From Hungatella effluvii (GTDB lineage Bacteria; Bacillota; Clostridia; Lachnospirales; Lachnospiraceae), in assembly GCF_003201875.1 (NCBI RefSeq), contig NZ_QJKD01000013.1, positions 154,993-218,992 on the forward strand: a stretch of 64,000 bases of DNA, read 5' to 3'. The notes beneath the pieces are model-generated. The model ran no database searches and was not told the origin of the DNA. It saw nothing but the letters and a program-made list of their open reading frames with translations. This document shows, piece by piece, positions 40,846 through 49,665 of the stretch (position 1 is its first letter; every line of letters begins with the position of its first letter). A program made the position numbers and the translations under genes.

Positions 40846-41817
40846 TTAATATCCAAATCCATACCAGCGCTTCAGACTCCCCTCGTCAAATACGTATTCC
40901 GGCGTCACAAAAGGATAGTTCAGTTCCGCAGCATAGTACCACGGATCGTCCTCGTGAAGAGGATTTTTTATAATCTGAAATTCCTGGGCCGGCATATAGC
41001 CCTGAGCCAGCAGAAAACAGCGGCTGCCGTCTCTGTTCTGTGCCACATCAGCCACCATGACGCAGTGTCCCGGGCTCCCGCCCTTTATAAACATGTCTCC
41101 CGCCTGAATATCGCTCACATTTACAGGAACCGCCTCCTCGTTTAAGGAGAGTGTACCAGCGTAGATCATCACTGTTCTTAAGTATTTTAAAAACGTCTCA
41201 TAAGAATCGTCGGAACCGGATTTTGAAACCCAGGAAGTCTTATTTCCATCTGCCACCAGTCTCTTTCCTGATTTCCAGGCCGGATAATCCATTAAAAATC
41301 CATTGGTTAAATGAAACGCAATTTTATCGTAGTCCCCCATCTTCCAGAAATACTCCGAGTAGATGCGGATAATACTGTCGGCGCACTGCTGCAGATCGCC
41401 TTCAAACACCGGCATGGAAAATACCGCCGCATGGGCGCTCTGATTTTGTTTCTCACTTCCGTCGTAAAGAAGGACAGGGCTCTGATCCGGTTTCATCGTA
41501 TATCGCCTTAAATATCCCTGAAAGCTTCCCATTTCCTTGGGAATTCTCGTATAGCCTTCCGGTGTAAAAAAGCGTTCCTCCAGAGTCTTTCCTTCCGGAT
41601 TAATCAGAGAATCCCGCTTTCCCGATGACTTCTCCGGCTCCGTCACCTCATCATCACCGATCAGATAGATGATCTCCTCCTCTGTCTGCGGTGCAGACGC
41701 AGCAGGAACCTGCTCACCGGCATAGGTAACGCTCTGATCCCCGGTTTTGCATCCCGCAGACAGAACTGTCAATATTAAACTGCCGCATATCACCATATAT
41801 CTGATGGTTCCCCTCAT
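40846..41817 (-). CDS. DUF4846 domain-containing lipoprotein
   Basis: A 323-residue lipoprotein: signal with lipobox LTVLSAGC, a polar linker, then the DUF4846 domain (EERFFTPEGYTRIPKEMGSF, YLRRYTMKPD, DMFIKGGSPGHCVMVADVAQ and FLLAQGYMPAQEFQIIKN). A Cys and His (GHC) and a later LAQGYMPAQ recall papain/NlpC-like folds, so a hydrolase is possible, but the family function is not established. The ATG at 41817 follows AAAGGAAAAG. Confidence 0.85.
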   Translation of the reverse strand: MRGTIRYMVICGSLILTVLSAGCKTGDQSVTYAGEQVPAASAPQTEEEIIYLIGDDEVTEPEKSSGKRDSLINPEGKTLEERFFTPEGYTRIPKEMGSFQGYLRRYTMKPDQSPVLLYDGSEKQNQSAHAAVFSMPVFEGDLQQCADSIIRIYSEYFWKMGDYDKIAFHLTNGFLMDYPAWKSGKRLVADGNKTSWVSKSGSDDSYETFLKYLRTVMIYAGTLSLNEEAVPVNVSDIQAGDMFIKGGSPGHCVMVADVAQNRDGSRCFLLAQGYMPAQEFQIIKNPLHEDDPWYYAAELNYPFVTPEYVFDEGSLKRWYGFGY

Positions 41818-41936
41818 ACTTTTCCTTTCCATCGTGCACCATGAACTGCCCGCTCCGGCAGGGACTTTCGCTTCTTTTTCATTGTAGCATAAGTCTCCCG
41901 CTATTACTACACGGAAAATTGTCAGGGGTCATGCCG

Positions 41937-42845
41937 CTAATTCTCGAATACAAACCGGATCGCACCGGACTTCTTCTCCCCTGCTTTCACGGTCTGAAGC
42001 CCGGATTCACGGACGAATCCTTTTGCAAAAAGGTTAAAACAGTCGGTAGAGCAGGACTGGTTTTCGATGCAGAAGAACGGCGCCTTCGGAGTAAACACGA
42101 CAATATGGCCAAATTCCTCTGTGGCTTCCAGTTTGACCTTACAGTCGTTATAGAAGATTTCCGCATGCGCTCCCGCCTGGCAGTCCGTATATACGTGATC
42201 CAGGGAAAGGCTGTCCACCAACGCGGGTGTACGTAAATCCGGTACCGTCTCTCCTGCCGGAATCAGCTTCCCGGTAGGAATCTTCTCCTCCGTCATTTCC
42301 ATGACAGAAGCGGCCGGGACGGTGATCTTCACTTCCTGTTCTCTCTTATTGAAATACGGATGGACCGCAATGCCATAGGACATTTCTCCCTCTCCGCAGT
42401 TTTCCACCTCATAACTCCAGACCACCTCATCAGGCAGCGCCTTGACCGTTATACTTAATGTACTTGGGAATGGAAACATCGGGAAATCCGGCTGCGCCTC
42501 ATTCCACATCAGAACACCCGTCACCAGGGCTGCCTGTCCATCTGTATCCGCCGCCTTCACCTCAAAGGGCAGATTCTTCACCAGACCGTGCATCCTGGCA
42601 TCATACTGCCTTCCAAAGGTTTGAATCTTCAAATCCTCCGAACGGTTAGGCGTGGGATAAAGGACCGGTACTCCGTACGTCGCCTTTCTCTGATAGCGTT
42701 CCTCTTCCCAGGCGATCATCTGACGGCCTTCCCAGTCCATCTGATAGATATTCATACCATCCTCCGGATTCACGAATACTTCCATGGATTCATTCTGAAG
42801 AAGGTACCCTTCTTTTCCATTCCAAACGGTTTTCTCAACTTTCAT
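41937..42845 (-). CDS. Aldose 1-epimerase family protein
   Basis: A 302-residue galactose mutarotase-like protein. The expected residues are RMHGLV (substrate His), YGIAVHPYFN (catalytic His) and FCIENQSC (catalytic Glu). It interconverts alpha and beta sugar anomers in the cytoplasm. GGAGG precedes the ATG at 42845; TATACT about 52 bases upstream could be the -10 box, with a poor -35. It lies downstream of a xylulokinase/isomerase operon with a large hairpin between, so a role in pentose use is plausible. Confidence 0.9.
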   Translation of the reverse strand: MKVEKTVWNGKEGYLLQNESMEVFVNPEDGMNIYQMDWEGRQMIAWEEERYQRKATYGVPVLYPTPNRSEDLKIQTFGRQYDARMHGLVKNLPFEVKAADTDGQAALVTGVLMWNEAQPDFPMFPFPSTLSITVKALPDEVVWSYEVENCGEGEMSYGIAVHPYFNKREQEVKITVPAASVMEMTEEKIPTGKLIPAGETVPDLRTPALVDSLSLDHVYTDCQAGAHAEIFYNDCKVKLEATEEFGHIVVFTPKAPFFCIENQSCSTDCFNLFAKGFVRESGLQTVKAGEKKSGAIRFVFEN

Positions 42846-43135
42846 CTTCTCTTCCTCCAGTCAAATCAGCTTGTTTCAGTATAGCACAAACCGTCCTTTT
42901 TTTCCACTGCACACGTCCTTTCTGGTGATTTCTTTTCTCAGGAAAGCCCCGCGGCCCTTCTGACCGTCTCTATGGCAGAAGCTTCGTCCGAATCTCATTG
43001 CACCTCTATTACGCAAAAAAACAGCCGGACAGATCACGCGGTAAACACCGCGCAATCCTCCTGCTGTCGTCATTTACTCTCTATATGCTTTTCACTTCAT
43101 TACTGCCTTATTATCTGAATCCGGAAAACGCAGTA

Positions 43136-43300
43136 CCAGTGCCGCCGGACTTAAATGCGTACTGCATAGTGCCTGATATCTGCGTCAGGTGTGCGTCCAC
43201 GAAGCGACGGCGTAGTGGACCCTACGACTAGCTTCGTGGGCGTGCTCCTGGCGTAGATAGCGGGTGCTATGCAGTACGTATTTAGGTCCAGCGGCACTGG
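43136..43300 (+). other. Long imperfect hairpin (70-nt arms), G-U biased to the plus strand
   Basis: The 487-base gap 42846-43332 contains two 70-nt arms, 43136-43205 and 43231-43300, around a 25-base loop that itself forms CGTAG/CTACG. The arms differ at 13 places: ten give G-U pairs on the plus-strand RNA, one would give G-U on the minus strand, two are mismatches. Thus 67 of 70 positions pair in plus-strand RNA, against 58 in minus-strand RNA, though flanking genes are on the minus strand. No flanking duplication is seen. TATTAT at 43109-43114 could be a weak -10. The rest of the gap has one small palindrome (43037-43052). Confidence 0.8.
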
Positions 43301-43332
43301 CTTCATGACACGCCTGCGCAGCCATCCCCGTC

Positions 43333-44811
43333 TTATGCAAATGGATTTTCAGACGGATAGAGCATACCCTTCGGCTGGTTGAATCCGATATCTTCCACGC
43401 CCAGATATTTGAATACTTCAAATAATGCCTTTCCGAAATGGCCGAATGCGACTGCACCGTGGTGCGGATAGTTCTTCTCGATCAAAATGTGACGGTAGAA
43501 TCTGCCCATCTCCGGGATAGCGAAGATTCCTATGGAACCGAAGGAACGTGTCGCAACCGGAAGAACCTCGCCCTGTGCAACATAGGCGCGAAGCTGACAA
43601 TCTGCCGTACTCTGTAAACGGAAGAATGTGATGTCGCCTGGAAGAATATCTCCCTCCAGAGTCCCCTGTGTTACTTCCTCAGGAAGCGCTCTTGCCATAA
43701 TCATCTGATACTTCATGGAACATGCGGAAAGCTTTCTGGAACATGTATTGCCGCAATGGAATCCCATAAAGGTATCCCTGTGTGTATAGTCGTATTTGCC
43801 CTTGATGTCGCCGTCGTACATGTCATCCGGCACCGTATTGTTGATATCCAGAAGTGTTACCGCATCCTGGCTCACGCAGGTTCCGATAAACTCGCTCAGC
43901 GCGCCGTAAATATCTACTTCACAGGATACCGGGATTCCCATACCGGTCAAACGGCTGTTGACATAGCAGGGAACGAAACCAAACTGTGTCTGGAATGCCG
44001 GCCAGCATTTGCCTGCAATGGCAACGTATTTGCGGTATCCTCTGTGCTCTTCGATCCAGTCAAGAAGCGTAAGCTCATACTGTGCCAGTTTCGGTAAAAT
44101 CTCCGGCTTTAAGTTGCCCTCACCCAGTTCTTTCTCCATATCTTTCATCACATCGGCGATTCTCGGATCGTCCGCATGCTTGTTGAACGCTTCAAATAAA
44201 TCCAGCTCGGAGTTCTCTTCAATCTCCACGCCCAGATTATAAAGCTGCTTAATCGGCGCATTACAGGCCAGGAAATTTAACGGACGCGGTCCAAAGCTTA
44301 TAATCTTTAAGCTGGATAATCCAACCAGTGTTCTGGCGATCGGAAGGAATTCCTCGATCATGTCCGCACATTCTGAAGCGGTTCCTACCGGATATTCCGG
44401 AATGTATGCCTTGATATTGCGCAGTCTTAAGTTATAGCTGGCGTTTAACATGCCGCAGTAAGCGTCACCGCGTCCCTGGGTTAAGTTGTCGCCGCTCTCC
44501 TCTGCCGCCGCGATAAACATGCTCGGTCCGTCGAAATGCTTTGCGAGCAGCGTCTCAGAGATCTCCGGTCCGAAGTTGCCAAGATACACAACCAGTGCAT
44601 TACATCCTGCTGCCTTCACATCCTCCAGCGCCTGTACCATGTGAATCTCACTCTCTACGATGCAGACCGGACATTCATAGATGTTCTTTGCATCATATTT
44701 GGCAGCATACGCCTCCACAAGAGCCTTTCTTCTGTTGACAGATAATGATTCCGGGAAACAGTCTCTGCTGACCGCTACAATTCCTACTTTTACTTCTGGT
44801 ATGTTGTTCAT
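43333..44811 (-). CDS. L-fucose/L-arabinose isomerase-family protein
   Basis: A 492-residue protein of the fucose/arabinose isomerase fold, which interconverts aldoses and ketoses with Mn2+. Seen are KVGIVAVSRDCFPESLS, VYLGNFGPE, FGPRPLNFLACNAPIKQLYN, EVDIYGALSEFIG (metal Glu/Asp region), FMGFHCGNTCSRKL and FFRLQSTADCQLRAYV. Not a canonical AraA or FucI; the substrate aldopentose or 6-deoxyhexose cannot be fixed. GGAGG precedes the ATG. It is the third gene of an operon with xylulokinase and DUF4867. Confidence 0.85.
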   Translation of the reverse strand: MNNIPEVKVGIVAVSRDCFPESLSVNRRKALVEAYAAKYDAKNIYECPVCIVESEIHMVQALEDVKAAGCNALVVYLGNFGPEISETLLAKHFDGPSMFIAAAEESGDNLTQGRGDAYCGMLNASYNLRLRNIKAYIPEYPVGTASECADMIEEFLPIARTLVGLSSLKIISFGPRPLNFLACNAPIKQLYNLGVEIEENSELDLFEAFNKHADDPRIADVMKDMEKELGEGNLKPEILPKLAQYELTLLDWIEEHRGYRKYVAIAGKCWPAFQTQFGFVPCYVNSRLTGMGIPVSCEVDIYGALSEFIGTCVSQDAVTLLDINNTVPDDMYDGDIKGKYDYTHRDTFMGFHCGNTCSRKLSACSMKYQMIMARALPEEVTQGTLEGDILPGDITFFRLQSTADCQLRAYVAQGEVLPVATRSFGSIGIFAIPEMGRFYRHILIEKNYPHHGAVAFGHFGKALFEVFKYLGVEDIGFNQPKGMLYPSENPFA

Positions 44812-44858
44812 ATGTATTTTCCTCCTGATTCTTTCTATTTATTGTTCTTCCTGCTTCT

Positions 44859-45494
44859 TTACTGTTCATTGCCTACTTGCAGGTTTTCACCCTTTAAGCC
44901 AATATAGGCATTGGCCGGAAGACCGCCCTCCTCGTGGCCGATCAGCCATTTGTTTCTTGCAAAGAGTAATTCGTCCTCTTTATTCTTAATCTCCAGCGGC
45001 TCCATATCCGTGTTGGTCCCCTTTGGCAGGACAACCACACACCGGAAACCTCCATCTTCTACATGGCAGGGCGCGTAGTGAAGTGTGGTGCCGTAGACTT
45101 CGATTACCGTTCCCGCCGGTACCAGGAAGGCCTCCATCAGAGATGTGTCGTACGTGTAATCTGCCCCGATATCCTGCTGTTTTCCGATGATCAGGACGAG
45201 ATCCGTCACCGCAATGTTGATCTCAGAGTTTCTGTGGTATTCTACCGCGTTTAACTTCGTATTGTGACCGTTGCAGAAGCCGATCTGAATCGGAAGCTCC
45301 CCGTACACATTGTTCTGAATGACTAAAGCCTCAGGCAGCGCCTCCAGCTCCGGAACGGATGGTACGTAGATAACATCGTCCGGGAGAGGTGTATGTTCCA
45401 TCTCTTTTAAGATACCGGTAACATCAAGACCGGTAATCACCTTTCCGTAGGCAGAAAACGCTTTATCTGAAATGTCTTTGATCTGCATTCCCAT
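44859..45494 (-). CDS. DUF4867 family protein
   Basis: A 211-residue cupin-like protein matching DUF4867, often encoded beside sugar isomerases in Lachnospiraceae. Beta-rich core with GFCNGHNTKLNAVEYHRNSE INIAV, PAGTVIEVYGTTLHYAPCHV and a C-terminal LIGHEEGGLP. His and Glu residues in these blocks could bind a metal as in sugar-isomerase cupins; activity is inferred only. GGAGG precedes the ATG. It is located between xylB and the isomerase gene. Confidence 0.85.
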   Translation of the reverse strand: MGMQIKDISDKAFSAYGKVITGLDVTGILKEMEHTPLPDDVIYVPSVPELEALPEALVIQNNVYGELPIQIGFCNGHNTKLNAVEYHRNSEINIAVTDLVLIIGKQQDIGADYTYDTSLMEAFLVPAGTVIEVYGTTLHYAPCHVEDGGFRCVVVLPKGTNTDMEPLEIKNKEDELLFARNKWLIGHEEGGLPANAYIGLKGENLQVGNEQ

Positions 45495-45515
45495 TTAAGT
45501 ATTCCTCCTCTTCTC

Positions 45516-47039
45516 CTATAAAGCAGCAAGCTTCTTATAGCTGTTCTTCAAGTTCCCATAAAGCGCTTTATAGAGTTCATGGTACGCCTTATATTTACCA
45601 ACCACACTCGAATCCGCTCCGGTGCTCTGTGCCTCAGAAATCAGCTCGTCGCAGGCCTCCTCCACGCTTTCGTAGATTCCGCATCCGACTCCGGCCAGAA
45701 TCGCCACGCCAAGCGCCGGACCTTCCGTCTGTCTCACCGTATTCACACTGCAGTCATATAAATCTGCCAGCATCTGTCTCCACACAGGGCTCTTGCCGCC
45801 TCCGCCGCAGGCCATCATACAGTCAACATCGATGCCCATCTCCTTTAAAATGTCATTGCAGTCAGAGAGAGAGTAGGAAACACCTTCCATGACGGCACGC
45901 AGCATATGAGCCTTCGTATGAATCGCAGAGAGTCCAAAGAACACGCCGCGGCAGTCCGGATCCAGATGGGGCGTTCTCTCTCCCATCAGATAGGGAAGAT
46001 AAATCAGCTTATCACTGCCAGCCGGGATATTTGCAATATCACGATTAATCAGGTCATAGACGTCCACGTCCTGTCTCACAGCCTCTTCCACATAGTCCTG
46101 GCAGAAATTATCCTTAAACCACTTTAAGGAAAGTCCGGCCGCCTGCGTCACGCCCATGACATGCCACGTTCCAGGCACAGCCGCGCAGCACGTATGTACG
46201 CGTCCCTTTGGGTCGATCGTCACCTGACTGCTGTGTGCAAACACGACCCCTGAGGTACCAATCGTCGTAAATGCCGTTCCGTCCTTTACGACTCCGGTAC
46301 CGACTGCCGCAGCCGCATTGTCACCGGCGCCGCCTACCACCTTTGTCTCTGTGGAAAGTCCCGTCTTCTCCGCGATATCCGGCAGAATCGTTCCCGTAAC
46401 CTCGCAGGACTCATATACTTTGCCGAGAAGGCTCTTATCAATGTTTAACTTCTCCAGTACCTCATCCGACCAGCAGCGGTTTGGCACATCGAGAAGCTGC
46501 ATCCCGCTGGCATCCGATACCTCGGTCGCAAACACACCAGTCAATATGTAACGGATATAGTCCTTTGGAAGCAGAATATGTCTGCATCGTTCGTAATTCT
46601 CAGGCTCGTGATTTCTCACCCATAAGATTTTCGCCGCCGTCCAGCCTGTCAGAGGCGGATTGGCCGTAATCTCAATCCAGCGTTCCCGGGGCATGATCTC
46701 CAGCATCTCTTCCACTTCTTCCCCAGTCCTCTGGTCACACCAGATAATGGAAGGACGGATCACGTTCCCTGCTTCATCGAGCATGACAAGTCCGTGCATC
46801 TGACCGGAAATACCGATTCCCTTTACCTCGTCCTTTCCTGCGCCGGACTTTTTCACCACTTCTTCCACGGTGGCAATCACCGCGTCCCGCCAATCCTCGG
46901 GTTTCTGCTCCGCCCAGCCGTTGTGCGGCTGATACAGTGGATACTCTCTCGAAGCCGATGCAATTATATTGCCCTTTTTATCGAACAGCACGGTCTTCGT
47001 CGCCGATGTCCCCACGTCAATACCAATTAAATATTCCAT
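45516..47039 (-). CDS. xylB: Xylulokinase
   Basis: A 507-residue FGGY kinase that phosphorylates D-xylulose with ATP. N-terminal MEYLIGIDVGTSATKTVLFD, ISGQMHGLVML (the xylulokinase form of the substrate loop), PSIIWCDQRT, GGAGDNAAAAVG and TTIGTSG in the ATP fold, and GGGGKSPVWRQMLADL. Length fits XylB (about 500). The ATG at 47039 follows AAGGAGG. First gene of the operon with DUF4867 and the isomerase, just downstream of an AraC-type regulator. Confidence 0.93.
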   Translation of the reverse strand: MEYLIGIDVGTSATKTVLFDKKGNIIASASREYPLYQPHNGWAEQKPEDWRDAVIATVEEVVKKSGAGKDEVKGIGISGQMHGLVMLDEAGNVIRPSIIWCDQRTGEEVEEMLEIMPRERWIEITANPPLTGWTAAKILWVRNHEPENYERCRHILLPKDYIRYILTGVFATEVSDASGMQLLDVPNRCWSDEVLEKLNIDKSLLGKVYESCEVTGTILPDIAEKTGLSTETKVVGGAGDNAAAAVGTGVVKDGTAFTTIGTSGVVFAHSSQVTIDPKGRVHTCCAAVPGTWHVMGVTQAAGLSLKWFKDNFCQDYVEEAVRQDVDVYDLINRDIANIPAGSDKLIYLPYLMGERTPHLDPDCRGVFFGLSAIHTKAHMLRAVMEGVSYSLSDCNDILKEMGIDVDCMMACGGGGKSPVWRQMLADLYDCSVNTVRQTEGPALGVAILAGVGCGIYESVEEACDELISEAQSTGADSSVVGKYKAYHELYKALYGNLKNSYKKLAAL

Positions 47040-47126
47040 TTGCTGCCTCCTTACCTGTTTCACGCAATTTGCCATAGTTTTATTATACCGTTTTCCGTCA
47101 GATTACGTGAGCAGGAACTTGACCAC
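47040..47126 (-). promoter_or_regulatory. Likely activator-dependent promoter of the xylB operon
   Basis: Between araC-type gene and xylB lies a perfect TATAAT (47087-47082 on the minus strand) without a recognisable -35 at 17 bases, the usual form for AraC-activated promoters. Confidence 0.5.
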
Positions 47127-47957
47127 CTAATAGCACTTTCTTGCCCTTTTCCTGTACTCACTGGGCAGACAGCCGTATCGTTTCGCAAACGCCTTCGCAA
47201 ACGCCCTGCTGTCCGAGAATCCGTGATTCACGGCAATATCCCCCAGTTCATGGGCAGTATGTACCATCTCCTTCACCGCGTACTCCACCCTCAAATCCTG
47301 CAGATAGTCGCGGTAGCTGATATTGGCATACCGCTTAAATATTCTGGATAAATACGTAGGGGAAAAACCAAAGCGGTCCGCCACCTTCTCTAAAGACAGC
47401 GCCTCGTCGTAATGATTTTTCATATACTCCGTAATCTCCGACAGCTTCTCCAAATGGATCTTCTGTCTTATAATATCCGGAGCCTGTGCCTGATCCTTGA
47501 ACTCCGTCAGAAGCAGATACTTGACAAATTCAAACAGCCCGCCCATCTTCAGCTCCCAGGCATACGTTTTTCTCTCATACGTCCGGTACATCTCCATCAC
47601 AAGACCCATCAGCTTCCCATTCTGCTCCCCCGATCTCCTGGAAAATGACAGATACGGCTGTTCCTGCAAGTAAACCTCAAATGTCTGCACAGGAATCTGC
47701 AGTACCAGCGTGCGGTTTGGAAGCGGGGCGTCGATCGAGTGCACTTCATTGGAATTCACTATAATAAAGTCCTTCTCACCAATCGGAAAATGGTTCTCCC
47801 CCAGATAAAAATCGATCTTCCCCTCCATAACAAGAAAAATCTCGATCGACCGATGCCAGTGACTGGCCCTCTTATACTTCCCCTCTCCGCCCTCAAAGAG
47901 AAACAGCTTAAACGGTAAATTATCATTCGGTATAATCATCTCATGGCTGGAATCCAT
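47127..47957 (-). CDS. AraC-family regulator
   Basis: A 276-residue regulator: an N-terminal cupin ligand domain (SHWHRSIEIFLVMEGKIDFY and NSNEVHSIDAPLPNR) and a C-terminal double helix-turn-helix (LSLEKVADRFGFSPTYLSRI and ELGDIAVNHGFSDSRAFAKA). It probably senses a pentose and activates the xylB operon directly downstream. I start at the ATG at 47957, five bases after AGGAG; an ATG 26 codons upstream is in frame but without a good binding site. Confidence 0.9.
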   Translation of the reverse strand: MDSSHEMIIPNDNLPFKLFLFEGGEGKYKRASHWHRSIEIFLVMEGKIDFYLGENHFPIGEKDFIIVNSNEVHSIDAPLPNRTLVLQIPVQTFEVYLQEQPYLSFSRRSGEQNGKLMGLVMEMYRTYERKTYAWELKMGGLFEFVKYLLLTEFKDQAQAPDIIRQKIHLEKLSEITEYMKNHYDEALSLEKVADRFGFSPTYLSRIFKRYANISYRDYLQDLRVEYAVKEMVHTAHELGDIAVNHGFSDSRAFAKAFAKRYGCLPSEYRKRARKCY

Positions 47958-48060
47958 CTCTTCTCCTCTTAACATTCTTAAGACAGTCTCTGCAACTGAC
48001 TCTGATAGAAAAAACAGGCCATCCACTGTATCCATTGGCCTGCCTTTCCGGGTTACCCTG

Positions 48061-49224
48061 TTATCTTTGTTCCAAAAGTTTTTTTAAACGTTCAATTTCC
48101 TTCTGCTGCTCCTTTATCTCCCGTTTATGTTCCTTTATCTCCCGTTTATGTTCCTCTATCTCCTGCTGCTGTTCCTCCATCTCCCGTTTATGCTCCTCTA
48201 TCTCCTGCTGCTGTTCCTCTATCTCCTGCTGCTGTTCCTCTATCTCCCGCTGCTGTTCCTCTATCTCCTGCTTCTGTTCCTCAATCATATACTGCACTGT
48301 ATTTCTATCCAAAATCTCCAATGCTTTCGAATACATACCCACCAACTCCTCTGGTTTTACCTGAAATTGAGCTATCTCTTCGTAAATTTCGCGGAAATCC
48401 GGGTATCTCTCTATAATTCTCATGATATCCTCCGGCCTGTCAGAACTTAAGAAGAGCAGCCATGCCTCTATTTCCTCATTTAAATTGTAAGTGATTTCCC
48501 GGAAAACATCAAGAGCCACAAAAATATATTTCTGCAGTAAATCCAGTTCCAGCCCCGTATCAAACACCTGGCTGGAGCGGTGAATATACTGTCCGGCTAT
48601 TTTGTGAAAATCCGCGCTGCTGTTCTCAATCAGGACAATGGTATACACATTCTGAAGCTTCTTATATGTAGACCCATTCTCTTTCCTGCCTTTTATCCGG
48701 CTATACTGCCTGAGTATCAGATCAGAAGAATAGCAGGCAGCCCGCTCTCCCGGAAATGCGTAGCCAATACGCTGAATTTCAATGTTCACCAATTCTCCGT
48801 TCTCAAGTTCTGCCAGGACATCCATAATCAGCAGAGAGCCTTCTGCCGTAATCCGGTTAGATTCCGGGGATAACACCCGTTTTACCGCCACCTTCTGCTT
48901 CATAATGCAGGAAAGCATCATGGATAAGCGGTCATTGTGTACATCCGGATCAAAAACCAGTTTAAAAAAGGGATCATAGCTGATTTTCAGCCCGCTGCTT
49001 CCCATGGAAAATCCGATCAGCTCCTCCTGAAATGCATTCGTCAGGAGTTGAAACTTATGCCAGATATCCGGATTGGTTTTCAGCATATCCAATACCTGTT
49101 CTCTGCTTCTTGTCATCAGCGGGAATAATGGCTTTCCGGTCTGTGCGTTCTGTTCTTCCCGTCCCTTTAATCCTCCTTGCTTTTTTTGACTTTCTAATAC
49201 CTGTTGTGGTTTCACCTGTGCCAT
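48061..49224 (-). CDS. PD-(D/E)XK nuclease family transposase-like (Rpn-type) protein with heptad-repeat tail
   Basis: A 387-residue protein. The central part is a PD-(D/E)XK nuclease of the Rpn/transposase_31-like kind: SYDPFFKLVFDPD, LLIMDVLAELENGELVNIEI with the D..E-x-Q core, and ENSSADFHKIAGQY. It ends in nine near-identical heptads forming a long coiled coil. Such proteins are often multicopy and linked to DNA breakage or recombination; the exact role is unclear. AGGAGG precedes the ATG at 49224. No inverted repeats typical of an insertion sequence are seen around it. Confidence 0.8.
   Translation of the reverse strand: MAQVKPQQVLESQKKQGGLKGREEQNAQTGKPLFPLMTRSREQVLDMLKTNPDIWHKFQLLTNAFQEELIGFSMGSSGLKISYDPFFKLVFDPDVHNDRLSMMLSCIMKQKVAVKRVLSPESNRITAEGSLLIMDVLAELENGELVNIEIQRIGYAFPGERAACYSSDLILRQYSRIKGRKENGSTYKKLQNVYTIVLIENSSADFHKIAGQYIHRSSQVFDTGLELDLLQKYIFVALDVFREITYNLNEEIEAWLLFLSSDRPEDIMRIIERYPDFREIYEEIAQFQVKPEELVGMYSKALEILDRNTVQYMIEEQKQEIEEQQREIEEQQQEIEEQQQEIEEHKREMEEQQQEIEEHKREIKEHKREIKEQQKEIERLKKLLEQR
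48094..48282. repeat. Nine 21-bp tandem repeats coding for coiled-coil heptads
   Basis: Nine in-frame 21-bp units encode variants of EEQQQEI and EEHKREI at the end of the Rpn-like gene. Near-identity of units at the DNA level points to recent expansion by slippage or unequal exchange. Confidence 0.85.
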
Positions 49225-49665
49225 ATGCACTTTCCTCCTTAGATTCCTGCCTCTGAGCTTGCGGCCGATACAGCCATGAACGGTTCTGCAAATCACGGTT
49301 CTAAATAACCATTTTCCGACAATCTAAATACCGATTAGAATTATATAGAAATGTGTCTAAAATTCAGCAGAAGATATCTGCCTGAATGAGTTTATTATAC
49401 CTGATATTTACTATATTTTCAAGTATATTTTACTATTTATAAGATTATTTTTTCGTTAAGCATCCGATTACCCGTTTAATTAGTGGCCGCTAAAAAGAGT
49501 CTGCCTTACCAGACTTTCGCACCGGAGCGCGTTTTCTACAGCAGCCATTCTCCCCTGCGCAGAGTACGGTCCCCGCAAAGCACATGAAACACAAAAACCG
49601 CCCGCACAGGATCAGAAAGCGATCCCATGGGGCGGCGTAACTTTTGCATATCTATAACTCAAAAA
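49225..49665 (-). other. AT-rich intergenic region with the rpsA terminator
   Basis: This 441-base gap holds no gene. CCGCCC near 49630-49635 pairs with GGGCGG near 49598-49603 on the minus strand, followed by TTTTTGTG, a terminator for rpsA. AGTCTG/CAGACT near 49500-49520 is a minor hairpin. A TATAAT-type -10 (about 49345) could start the Rpn-like gene. Around 49390-49450 the sequence is strongly AT-rich and unassigned. Confidence 0.6.

Noticed and set aside
43136..43300. Reading the long hairpin as a rho-independent terminator or a MITE
   Set aside because: No T tract follows the stem on either strand, and no direct repeat flanks it; the one-strand G-U bias is better explained by an RNA.
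48035..48450. Plus-strand frames rich in Cys/Ser or Leu/Phe over the heptad repeats
   Set aside because: These are simply the 21-bp repeats of the Rpn-like gene read from the other strand.
48061..49300. Insertion sequence around the Rpn-like (transposase-named) gene
   Set aside because: No terminal inverted repeats or target duplication seen at either side; the family name alone does not make it a mobile element.
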